From NCBI GenBank assembly GCA_937923585.1, contig CALDSM010000081.1, positions 1-28,522 on the forward strand: 28,522 nt of DNA. The letters run 5' to 3'. This stretch comes from an uncultured bacterium. Its GTDB lineage: Bacteria > Hydrogenedentota > Hydrogenedentia > Hydrogenedentales > CAITNO01. Under the pieces are notes generated by a model. It made no database searches. It was not told where the DNA came from and saw only the letters and a list, made by a program, of their open reading frames with translations. The position numbers were made by a program, and so were the translations under genes. Below, piece after piece: positions 16,393 through 23,102 of the stretch; the first letter of the stretch is position 1, and each line of letters starts with the position of its first letter.

Positions 16393-16421
16393 ACTCTAAC
16401 ATCCGGGCAAAAACCAGTCAA
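16393..16421 (-). promoter_or_regulatory. Sigma-70-like promoter of the DUF1080-hydrolase-mutY operon
   Basis: On the minus strand TTGACT (complement of 16416-16421) and TAGAGT (complement of 16393-16398) are spaced by exactly 17 bp, about 50 bp before the ATG at 16342. Five and four of six positions match the consensus, the best promoter-like sequence seen in the window. Confidence 0.55.
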
Positions 16422-16624
16422 CGAACGAAATTCGCGCACCCTATCGCGCCTCCCTCCCTGGTCCTGCCTTCTATGCGCCCCACTATCTTTAGAGAGATAG
16501 GCGGCTATTACAACTGGCTATGAATGGACGCGCCGTGCTCACCCCCACCATCCGGGCCCTCAGCCCGCGCAATCGGTCACATGCCACAACATCAATTGCA
16601 GGCGATCATCACTTGCCTGGGACC

Positions 16625-16642
16625 GCCAATCTCCCCATTGGC
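16625..16642. repeat. GCCAAT/ATTGGC stem-loop repeat
   Basis: GCCAATCTCCCCATTGGC, a 6-bp stem with a 6-nt loop, preceded by CCTGGGAC. A relative, GCCAATCTCCCGATTGGC preceded by CCTGGGCAC, lies at 22087-22104, so this is a dispersed family. Confidence 0.75.
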
Positions 16643-16675
16643 CTTCGTTTTTGCCAAGTCTCGAGCGGAGTCTCA

Positions 16676-16910
16676 GAGCGTGTTCGGAAAGTCACGCGTA
16701 CAGTTTAGTTTCGCCGTCATTCCCGTGAAGACCAGAATCCAGGACCTCGCGCATATACTCAGCCTCTTTACAGGCGTGGATTCCCGTTTGCACGGGAATG
16801 ACGGGGGAGAACAGGCTCTGCAGATTATCCAGGTGCTTCGTGAATCCCGGTCATTGTTGGGTGTCTCCCTGCCCGGGAATGTCGGCGCAGATGACTTTCC
16901 AAACACCCTC
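16676..16910. mobile_element. MITE-like element with imperfect terminal inverted repeats
   Basis: The left end (16676-16694, GAGCGTGTTCGGAAAGTCA) and the reverse complement of the right end (16892-16910) match at 17 of 19 positions. The 235-bp body holds no gene but carries two facing copies of the ATTCCCG...CGGGAAT repeat (16714-16743 and 16778-16806) that also occurs inside the oxidoreductase gene. No clear target-site duplication is visible, so mobility is inferred from shape only. Confidence 0.5.
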
Positions 16911-17142
16911 ATGGGCTTCCCAATCCTCCTTGCCCCCCGTCACTCGCGTTCTACCATCCCCAGATACCTTCACAAGCCGCAACGGTCCTCATGCTGCTTT
17001 CCATCCTGCTCATCCTCCCCACCCATGTTAATTGCTCTGGTTCTTGCGGTATTACTATGTCTCAAGACCTTCGCAAGCCGCAGTGATTCTGATCGCTGTG
17101 CGGCACTTATTCCTTCCTTCTTCGTCCTGAACAGCTTGAAGC

Positions 17143-17184
17143 GTTACCCATGTCCTGAACCTAGAGTGTTATCTATGTCCGGAC
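17143..17184 (-). other. Tandem motif resembling an IS leader relic
   Basis: GTTACCCATGTCCTGAAC at 17143 and GTTATCTATGTCCGGAC at 17168 repeat with a 25-bp period. On the minus strand they read as repeated GGACATGGGTAAC-like units, similar to leaders I recall ahead of some IS transposase genes. No transposase remains. Confidence 0.25.
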
Positions 17185-17412
17185 TGTCCCCACTGGACCC
17201 TAGACCCTTCTTTGCTTGCGGCTGTGCTGCACCAATTGCTGGCGTGAGTGTCCTGTCCCCCCCTTCTTGCTTGTCGCGTTACGGTTGCTCACCAAATCGC
17301 AACTTTCCCCGTCCATACATCTGGCCTGCCCCACCCGGCTATCGCTTGTATACCGTGACCCATACCATCGGAGCTTGTGTCCGCACCACCCCATTACAAA
17401 CGCGCCAGCCTG

Positions 17413-17430
17413 ATGTTCCACGTGGAACAT
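17413..17430. promoter_or_regulatory. parS-like ParB-binding site 1
   Basis: ATGTTCCACGTGGAACAT is a perfect 18-bp palindrome. Its 16-bp core, TGTTCCACGTGGAACA, matches the near-universal bacterial parS consensus (TGTTTCACGTGAAACA) with the common symmetric T-to-C/A-to-G variant. It lies 15 bp beyond the rsmG stop codon. Confidence 0.8.
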
Positions 17431-17445
17431 ATCGTAAACTGGAAC

Positions 17446-18084
17446 TCAGCGCACCCGCCGGACGATGTACAACTCCCCCCGTCGCATCCCCGCCGCAGTC
17501 CAATCATCCTCCCAATGTTCCACGTGGAACATGTCCTCCCCAAATCCAGCCGGACGACCAGACTGGCACAAGAACACCCCGCCGACAGGCATCCATCCGG
17601 CCAAGGCACGCTGCACCTTGCTGGGTGCTTCCACAGCCCGTGCCGTGACCACCGCCGCTGCCTTGTCACCCATCACGCCCGGAAATTCGCCGTGAATAAT
17701 CTCGACCCCTTGGAGTCCAAGTGCGGCAACAACCTTCCGCAGGAACCCCACCTTCTTCACCGACCGCTCGACCAGTGTCACCGACAATGCTGGCAGGGCG
17801 ATCTTGATCGGAATGGCAGGATATCCCCCGCCAGTCCCGATATCGAGCAAAGGCCCCTTTTCCAACCCTAGCCGGACTAGAATTCCTGCAAGGCTCAGCG
17901 CATCGGGCAGATGAACGGTGTCCAACTGCGCTGCATCGCCCAGAGAGACTAAACTGGCAACGGCATTCCACTCGCGCACCAACGCTGCATGCCGCGCCCA
18001 TTGGGTCGCCGCCTCGGAAGGCACGCATACCCCGTCCTGCCTCAATGCTTGTATAAACTGCGCTGATTCCATGGCCAAAAGCAT
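17446..18084 (-). CDS. rsmG: 16S rRNA (guanine527-N7)-methyltransferase RsmG (GidB)
   Basis: Methylates N7 of G527 in 16S rRNA using S-adenosylmethionine. 212 residues, normal for the family. The SAM-binding motif is LLDIGTGGGYPAIPIKIALP at ~89-108, followed by VTLVERSVKKVGFLRKV and ARAVEAPSKVQRAL, all typical of RsmG. Either ATG 18084 (GGAG only 1 nt away) or ATG 18072 could be the start; neither has an ideal ribosome binding site. Residues ~185-190, MFHVEH, are encoded by the second parS-like palindrome. rsmG is classically found beside parAB and the chromosomal origin; parA and parB are not in this window. Confidence 0.93.
   Translation of the reverse strand: MLLAMESAQFIQALRQDGVCVPSEAATQWARHAALVREWNAVASLVSLGDAAQLDTVHLPDALSLAGILVRLGLEKGPLLDIGTGGGYPAIPIKIALPALSVTLVERSVKKVGFLRKVVAALGLQGVEIIHGEFPGVMGDKAAAVVTARAVEAPSKVQRALAGWMPVGGVFLCQSGRPAGFGEDMFHVEHWEDDWTAAGMRRGELYIVRRVR
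17515..17532. promoter_or_regulatory. parS-like ParB-binding site 2, inside rsmG
   Basis: A second perfect copy of ATGTTCCACGTGGAACAT, 102 bp from the first, inside the 3' part of the rsmG reading frame, where it encodes MFHVEH in the variable region after the central beta-sheet. Two identical 18-bp palindromes so close are not expected by chance. Confidence 0.8.
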
Positions 18085-18221
18085 ACTCCGGCAAACCCCG
18101 GCAAGGCAACGCCACTACGGGAACCTCTCTTTCTCTCCTCTTTTACTATTTTTAACAGGTTTTATTGCTTTGTTTTGGGCGGATATCCGCGTCTTTATGC
18201 GTTGCATTGATAAGCGCAGAA

Positions 18222-18250
18222 TTGATTTTACGGGTGTAATTTGTTATCGT
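18222..18250 (+). promoter_or_regulatory. Weak candidate promoter for the ApgM-family gene
   Basis: TTGATT (18222-18227) and TATCGT (18245-18250) are spaced by 17 bp in an AT-richer stretch 56 bp before the GTG start. A 12-bp palindrome GCGGATATCCGC at 18179-18190, upstream, could be an operator. Both are tentative. Confidence 0.3.
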
Positions 18251-18305
18251 TCCGTGACTTACCGCAGGCACGGCGTCAAGCCGTTCTGTACAAACGGGTG
18301 ATTGT

Positions 18306-19529
18306 GTGAAGTATCTGGTGCTCATAGGCGACGGGATGGCGGACCACCCGCTCGCGGAACTGGATGGCCGGACACCCATCGAGGCGGCGGCCACGTCGGC
18401 CATGGACCGCTTGGTCACGCAGGGATTGACCGGGCAATACTGCCCTATTCCCGAAGGCCTGCCCCCCGGCAGCGACATCGGCAACCTGTCCCTCTTCGGC
18501 TATGATCCCTGCGCCACCTTCAGCGGACGCGCGCCCATCGAGGCCGCCAACCAGGGAATCACCCTTGCCGCGGACGAGGTCGCTTTCCGCTGCAATCTGG
18601 TCACGCTCGCCGATGGCCAGATGCGCGACTTCACGTCCAGCCACATCACCACCGAAGAAGCACGAGCGATCATTTCCACGCTGAATGAAACCCTGGCAAA
18701 GGAATTCCCCGTCGCGTTCAATACAGGCGTGAGCTACCGTCACCTTGCCGTGGTTCCCAACAGCGCCGCCGCCTCCGACGATGCGCTCGCGGCCGCCAAA
18801 TGCACGCCGCCCCATGACATCACCGGCCAGCCCTATGAAGGCTATCTCCCCGCCGGTGACGCCGCGGCACTCCTTCGGGCCATGATGGACCGTTCCCGCG
18901 AAATCCTGGCCGACCACCCGGTGAACCGTGACCGCATCGCCCGCGGACTCAATCCCGCCACCTCCATCTGGCTCTGGGGCCAGGGCCGCGCCCCACAGAT
19001 GGACACCTACGCCAACCTCTACGGGAAGACCGGCGCGGTGGTTTCGGCCGTGGACCTGGTCAAGGGCATCGGCGTATGCGCGGGTCTTCAGGTGCTCAAC
19101 GTTCCCGGCGCCACCGGCTATCTCGACACGGACTACGCCGGCAAGGTGAGCGCCGCCCTTGGCGCACTGGAAACGCTGGACGTCGCGTTCATCCATGTGG
19201 AGGCGCCCGACGAAACCGCGCACCAGGGCCGCACCGACCTGAAGATACAGGCCATCGCCGACTTCGACAGCAACGTTGTGGCACCCTGCCTCGAATGGGC
19301 CGAACTCCGCGGCGACACCCGCATACTCGTTGCCCCCGACCATTTCACGCTCATCTCCACCAAAACCCATGCCGGCGGCCCCTGCCCCTTTGGCCTCTTC
19401 GGCCCGGGCGTGCCCGTCGGCGGCCAGACCGCCTACTCGGAGGGTGTTGCCGCCACAAGCGGCATTCTCATTCGCGAGGGGCACCGCCTCGTGCGCGCCT
19501 TCCTCTCGGACGCGGCGATTGCCCTCTGA
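18306..19529 (+). CDS. ApgM-family phosphoglycerate mutase or ThrB2-type homoserine kinase
   Basis: 407 residues of the archaeal-type cofactor-independent phosphoglycerate mutase family (COG3635), alkaline-phosphatase fold. Metal and nucleophile motifs are visible: LVLIGDGMAD (Asp9), PPGSDIGNLSLFGYDP (nucleophile Ser56), HVEAPDETAHQG near 298-309 and VAPDHFT near 343-349. The family has two proposed roles: interconverting 2- and 3-phosphoglycerate, or acting as an alternative homoserine kinase in some Bacteroidetes and Deltaproteobacteria. Citramalate synthase, an isoleucine-pathway gene, follows after 90 bp, which favours the amino-acid role without proving it. The start is GTG at 18306; the ribosome binding site is weak. 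A long open frame on the opposite strand is a shadow of this GC-rich gene. Confidence 0.88.
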   Translation: MKYLVLIGDGMADHPLAELDGRTPIEAAATSAMDRLVTQGLTGQYCPIPEGLPPGSDIGNLSLFGYDPCATFSGRAPIEAANQGITLAADEVAFRCNLVTLADGQMRDFTSSHITTEEARAIISTLNETLAKEFPVAFNTGVSYRHLAVVPNSAAASDDALAAAKCTPPHDITGQPYEGYLPAGDAAALLRAMMDRSREILADHPVNRDRIARGLNPATSIWLWGQGRAPQMDTYANLYGKTGAVVSAVDLVKGIGVCAGLQVLNVPGATGYLDTDYAGKVSAALGALETLDVAFIHVEAPDETAHQGRTDLKIQAIADFDSNVVAPCLEWAELRGDTRILVAPDHFTLISTKTHAGGPCPFGLFGPGVPVGGQTAYSEGVAATSGILIREGHRLVRAFLSDAAIAL

Positions 19530-19619
19530 CCCCGCGCGGTTCCCCCCCGCCCGGCCCTGATTTTCACGAAGTCCCAGACAAGAAGTCCCGCGCCTCCCGG
19601 CGCACCGGAGCTTATTGCA

Positions 19620-21227
19620 ATGACAAAACAAATATTTATTTATGACACCACCCTTCGCGACGGCGCACAGGGGCCCGGCGTCAAGTTCTCCGCCGACGAC
19701 CAGCTTCGCGTCGTCACGGCGCTCGACACCCTCGGCATCCGCTACATCGAGGGTGGCCAGCCCGGCTCGAACCCCAAGGCCGCCGAGCTGTTCCGCCGCG
19801 CCGCCGACCTCGATCTCAAGACCGCCGAAATGGTCGCCTTCGGCAGCACGCGCCATGCGGGTTCCGCCGTGGACGCCGACGCCAACGTGAAGGCCCTCCT
19901 TAAGGCAAAGACGCGCGTGGTCACCATTTTCGCAAAGACGTCCGCGCTGCACGTTCGCGAAATACTCGGCGTGTCGCTCGACGCAAACCTCACGCTCATT
20001 GAGGAGACCGTCGCCTATCTCACCGCCAACAAGCGCGCCGTCTTCTTTGACGCGGAGCATTTCTACGACGCATACGCCGAGGACGCCGCCTACGCGCTGG
20101 CCGTGCTCGAAACCGCGCTCAACGCGGGGGCCGCGTCGCTCCAGCTCTGCGAGACCAACGGCGGCCGTCTTCCCCACGAAGTGGAGCGCGCCACCGCCGC
20201 GGTGCGCAAGCGCTTCCCCCGCGCTGTCATCGGCATCCACACCCACAACGACTCCGGCTGTGCCGTGGCCAACGCGCTGGCCGCCGTGCGCGCGGGCGCC
20301 TCCATCGTGCAGGGCACCATCAACGGCTACGGCGAGCGCACCGGCAACGCCAACCTGTGCACCATCATCCCCAACCTCCAGCTCAAGATGGGCCGCACGG
20401 TGCTCCATCCCGACCAGCTTGCCCGGCTCACGCGCAAGTCGCACCTCATCGCCGAACTGGCCAACATGAGTCCCCGCGACCACGCCCCCTACGTCGGCCG
20501 CGACGCCTTCACGCACAAGGGCGGCATGCACGCCGACGCCGTGCGCAAGTGCAAGGTCAGCTACGAGCACATTGACCCCGCGCTCGTCGGCAACCAAACC
20601 CGCGTCGCCGTCAGCGAGATGTCGGGCCGGTCCAGCCTCATGCAAAAGGCCGCCGAACTGGGCATCACCCTTGAGCGCGGAGACCCCTCCACCAAGGATA
20701 TCCTGGCCCGCGTCAAGAATCTCGAACACGAAGGCTACGAGTTCGAGGGCGCCGATGCATCCCTCGACCTGCTCATGCGCAAGGCCACGGGCCGCTTCGA
20801 GTCCTCCTTCAAACTGCTGGCCTACCATGCCCGCGTCAACCAGGTCGCGCACAACGCCGAGCCCGTTTCCGAGGCCACCGTCAAGGTTCAACTGCCGGAC
20901 GGCTGCATCCAGCACACCGTCGCCGAGGGCCACGGCCCCGTGGATGCGCTCAACGTGGCCCTGCGCAAGGCCCTGCGCGGCATGTACCCCGAAATTGACG
21001 GCGTGCGCCTCGAGGACTACAAGGTGCGCATCCTCGACGGCAAACTGGCCACCAGTGCCAAGACCCGTGTGCTCATCGAGTCCAGCGATTCCGAGGAATC
21101 CTGGAGCACCGTCGGCGTTTCCGAGAACATCATCACCGCGTCCTGCGTGGCCCTCGTGGACAGTCTCGAATACAAACTCCTCCGCTCCCGCCTCCGCCAG
21201 GAGAACGGGAACGGCAACAAGCCCTGA
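19620..21227 (+). CDS. cimA: (R)-citramalate synthase CimA
   Basis: Condenses pyruvate with acetyl-CoA to (R)-citramalate, opening the threonine-independent route to 2-oxobutyrate and isoleucine. The 535 residues, close to the usual 520-540, comprise an HMGL-like TIM barrel (IYDTTLRDGAQGPGVKFS at 7-24, IHTHNDSGCAVANALAAVRA, INGYGERTGNANL) and a LeuA-type C-terminal regulatory domain from ~400 on (VKVQLPDGCIQHTVAEGHGP). The variant segments and length fit CimA of the TIGR00977 type better than 2-isopropylmalate synthase, whose usual opening is different. The ATG has GGAG 9 nt upstream. Probably cotranscribed with the preceding ApgM-family gene. A fuller Ile/Leu pathway is not in the window. 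Confidence 0.92.
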   Translation: MTKQIFIYDTTLRDGAQGPGVKFSADDQLRVVTALDTLGIRYIEGGQPGSNPKAAELFRRAADLDLKTAEMVAFGSTRHAGSAVDADANVKALLKAKTRVVTIFAKTSALHVREILGVSLDANLTLIEETVAYLTANKRAVFFDAEHFYDAYAEDAAYALAVLETALNAGAASLQLCETNGGRLPHEVERATAAVRKRFPRAVIGIHTHNDSGCAVANALAAVRAGASIVQGTINGYGERTGNANLCTIIPNLQLKMGRTVLHPDQLARLTRKSHLIAELANMSPRDHAPYVGRDAFTHKGGMHADAVRKCKVSYEHIDPALVGNQTRVAVSEMSGRSSLMQKAAELGITLERGDPSTKDILARVKNLEHEGYEFEGADASLDLLMRKATGRFESSFKLLAYHARVNQVAHNAEPVSEATVKVQLPDGCIQHTVAEGHGPVDALNVALRKALRGMYPEIDGVRLEDYKVRILDGKLATSAKTRVLIESSDSEESWSTVGVSENIITASCVALVDSLEYKLLRSRLRQENGNGNKP

Positions 21228-21242
21228 CCGCCGCGGTATAAT
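21214..21242 (+). promoter_or_regulatory. Candidate promoter with a perfect -10 box
   Basis: TATAAT at 21237-21242 lies 70 bp before the ATG at 21313. The hexamer 17 bp upstream, GCAACA (21214-21219), matches only the second half of the -35 consensus. It overlaps the cimA stop region. Confidence 0.4.
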
Positions 21243-21312
21243 GGTTGGATAACGGCGCGGCGCGTGCCGTGCGTGCCCCGCCGAAGCACCCGCCCCCACG
21301 GAGGCAGACAAC

Positions 21313-21954
21313 ATGCGCATATGGTCGTTACTTGGAGTAGCCCTCGCAGTGGCCTTTGTCGGCCTCGCTGCCGGCGCCCCGGCGCAAACCGCCGTACCCG
21401 CCATAACGCTGCAGCGCAACGTCGTCCCCGCCCTCTACACCCCGGGGCAACTTATAACGGTCACGCTCACGATAAACAAGAACGACACCCGCGACGTGAC
21501 TGCCGTCGCCGTGCAGGAAACTGTGCCCGAAACGTGGACTTATGAGAATGTCTCCTCCACCAATCCCGGCATGACGCCTATCAAAGGCCAGGAAACAGGC
21601 AACGACAACGGAACCAAGACCCTGCCCTTCTATTACATCGCCCCACCCGCCTTTCCGATCACGTTTACCTATCGCATGACGGCAGGCACTGTAGACTCTG
21701 GCTCGCTCAGCATTTTCGGCCGCGCCATTTACCGGTTCGCCGGTGCGGAAGAACAGTCTCCCGTAGTCACCACACCCGTGGTGGCAATCGTCCAGACGGA
21801 GGGTGAATCCGGCACGGAAGGAGAACCGGCCGACCGCACCGCATGCTCCGGTTGCAACCAGCCCGGCAAGAACATGGGCACCATGCTCGGCGACCTCTTC
21901 GCGGGGGGCCTGGCATTCCTCTCCCTGCTGGCGCTGTCAAGGCGGCATGGATAA
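21313..21954 (+). CDS. Exported surface protein with a Cys-containing C-terminal membrane tail
   Basis: 213 residues. A signal peptide (LLGVALAVAFVGLAAGAPAQ, cut near residue 24) leads into one beta-sandwich-like region (~28-155) reminiscent of DUF11 modules: GQLITVTLTINKN, VQETVPETWTYENV. A short Glu/Gly linker TEGESGTEGEPADR follows. The C-terminus has a CSGC motif, a hydrophobic helix (LGDLFAGGLAFLSLLAL) and a basic end SRRHG. This tripartite tail, Cys motif plus helix plus Arg, resembles PEP-CTERM or MYXO-CTERM-type sorting signals, in which a dedicated protease processes the tail, but does not match a variant I can name. GGCAG precedes the ATG. It stands alone between cimA and ispH. Confidence 0.7.
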   Translation: MRIWSLLGVALAVAFVGLAAGAPAQTAVPAITLQRNVVPALYTPGQLITVTLTINKNDTRDVTAVAVQETVPETWTYENVSSTNPGMTPIKGQETGNDNGTKTLPFYYIAPPAFPITFTYRMTAGTVDSGSLSIFGRAIYRFAGAEEQSPVVTTPVVAIVQTEGESGTEGEPADRTACSGCNQPGKNMGTMLGDLFAGGLAFLSLLALSRRHG

Positions 21955-22013
21955 TGTCCGGCAAGGAACCAAAGGTGAACCAACTCAAGACACATCAACC
22001 CGCGCCTTTTAAG

Positions 22014-22045
22014 TCCCCCTTTGAAGGGGGATTTAGGGGGATGTC
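22014..22045. repeat. CCCCCTTTGAAGGGGG hairpin repeat
   Basis: TCCCCCTTTGAAGGGGGA (22014-22031) forms a 7- or 8-bp stem and is followed by TTTAGGGGGATGT. The type resembles the C-run/G-run palindromes at 7559-7590 and 9941-10066. It lies between the exported protein gene and ispH. Confidence 0.75.
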
Positions 22046-22086
22046 ACTCCCGTTCAAGACCACGCGCGCGTACCCTTCCTGGGCAC

Positions 22087-22104
22087 GCCAATCTCCCGAT
22101 TGGC
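22087..22104. repeat. Stem-loop repeat in the ispH leader
   Basis: GCCAATCTCCCGATTGGC, a 7-bp perfect stem with a TCCC loop, ends 16 bp before the ispH ATG. It is the same family as 16625-16642. A TTG inside it is in frame with ispH but lacks support as the start. Confidence 0.75.
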
Positions 22105-22120
22105 ACGACGGAACGTCGCC

Positions 22121-23041
22121 ATGCGCCTGATCATCGCCAAACCACGCGGCTTCTGCGCCGGCGTTGACCGCGCCATCCGCAGCGTCGAGCGCGCCCTCGA
22201 ACGCTACGGTGCCCCGGTATATGTGCTCAACAACATCGTGCACAACGCCCACGTCGTGGAGGAACTCCGCAGCAAGGGCGCCGTCTTTGTCCGCAGCCTC
22301 GACGACGTGCCCGAGGGCGCCCATCTCCTCTTCAGCGCCCACGGTGTCGGCCCCGACCGCTGGGACCATGCCAACCGGCTGCGCCTGCGCGTCATAGACG
22401 CCACCTGCCCCCTCGTGGAAAAGGTGCACAACGAGGCGCGCCGTTTCGCCGAACGGGGCTTCGCCGTCATCATGATCGGCGAACCGGGCCATGACGAGAC
22501 CGTGGGCACCGTCGGCTGGGCGCCCGAAAACATCCAGATCATCCAGAAGCCTGAAGATGTCGCCCAGCTTCAGATTGACGATCCCGAGAAGGTCGCCTAC
22601 ATCACCCAGACCACGCTGAGCGTGAACGATTGCATGGCCGTTATAGACGCCCTCCGAAAACGCTTCCCTGCCATACAGGGACCGGCCCGCGCCGACATCT
22701 GCTATGCCACCTCCAACCGTCAGGCCGCCATCGTGCATCTTGCCCCCGAGGCCGACCTGGTGCTCGTCGTCGGCGACCCCGAAAGCGCCAACTCCACCCG
22801 GCTCTGCAACATCGCCCGCTCCCTCGGCAAATCGGCCCACCTCATCCCCGACGCCGCCGCCATCCGCCCCGACTGGCTCACTGGAGTGGCCACTGTGCTG
22901 ATTACCTCCGGTGCATCCGTTCCCGAACGTCTCGTCGAAGACGTCATCGCCTGGTTCCGCCAGCGTGGTCCCTGCGAGGTCGAAGAGCGCTCCCTAACCC
23001 ACGAAGACCTCGAGTTCCGCCTCCCCAAGGAAATCGCCTGA
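22121..23041 (+). CDS. ispH: 4-hydroxy-3-methylbut-2-enyl diphosphate reductase IspH
   Basis: Last enzyme of the non-mevalonate (MEP) isoprenoid pathway, making IPP and DMAPP with an oxygen-sensitive [4Fe-4S] cluster. 306 residues from the ATG at 22121. The key residues fall at almost exactly the E. coli positions: Cys12 (RGFCAGVDRA), His41, His74 (SAHGVG), Cys96 (DATCPLVEKVHNE), His124 and Glu126 (EPGHDETVGT), Thr167 and a third cluster Cys at 194 (ICYATSNRQ). SANSTRL and ITSGASVPE complete the substrate site. The upstream Shine-Dalgarno is weak (GGA) and lies next to a dispersed stem-loop repeat. It converges with the transporter gene across 61 bp. Confidence 0.97.
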   Translation: MRLIIAKPRGFCAGVDRAIRSVERALERYGAPVYVLNNIVHNAHVVEELRSKGAVFVRSLDDVPEGAHLLFSAHGVGPDRWDHANRLRLRVIDATCPLVEKVHNEARRFAERGFAVIMIGEPGHDETVGTVGWAPENIQIIQKPEDVAQLQIDDPEKVAYITQTTLSVNDCMAVIDALRKRFPAIQGPARADICYATSNRQAAIVHLAPEADLVLVVGDPESANSTRLCNIARSLGKSAHLIPDAAAIRPDWLTGVATVLITSGASVPERLVEDVIAWFRQRGPCEVEERSLTHEDLEFRLPKEIA

Positions 23042-23102
23042 AATCACCCTGCTCCCGCTGCCGCTTTCCCTTTCGTCCCTTCCGTCCCTTGGGTCCCTCT
23101 GC

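Larger units (their letters stand above)
16422..17412. other. Repeat-rich non-coding kilobase
   Basis: No gene is supported although frames up to 374 codons are open; those translate repeats and Pro/Ser-rich strings with no domain. Its contents are a GCCAAT...ATTGGC stem-loop (16625-16642), a MITE-like element (16676-16910) and an IS-leader-like tandem motif (17143-17184). 16911-17142 and 17185-17412 show nothing recognisable. Confidence 0.6.

Noticed and set aside
16676..16910. Target-site duplication around the MITE-like element
   Set aside because: Flanking bases (TCTCA on the left, ATGGG on the right) do not match convincingly.
16524..17648. A 374-codon plus-strand open frame
   Set aside because: It translates through the MITE-like element, the palindromic repeats and both parS-like sites, has no domain, and overlaps the end of rsmG.
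18276..21419. A 1,047-codon open frame on the minus strand
   Set aside because: It is exactly antisense to the ApgM-family and cimA genes, both of which have clear motifs; the frame is open because of GC-rich third positions and its translation is Gly/Ala/Val-rich without domains.
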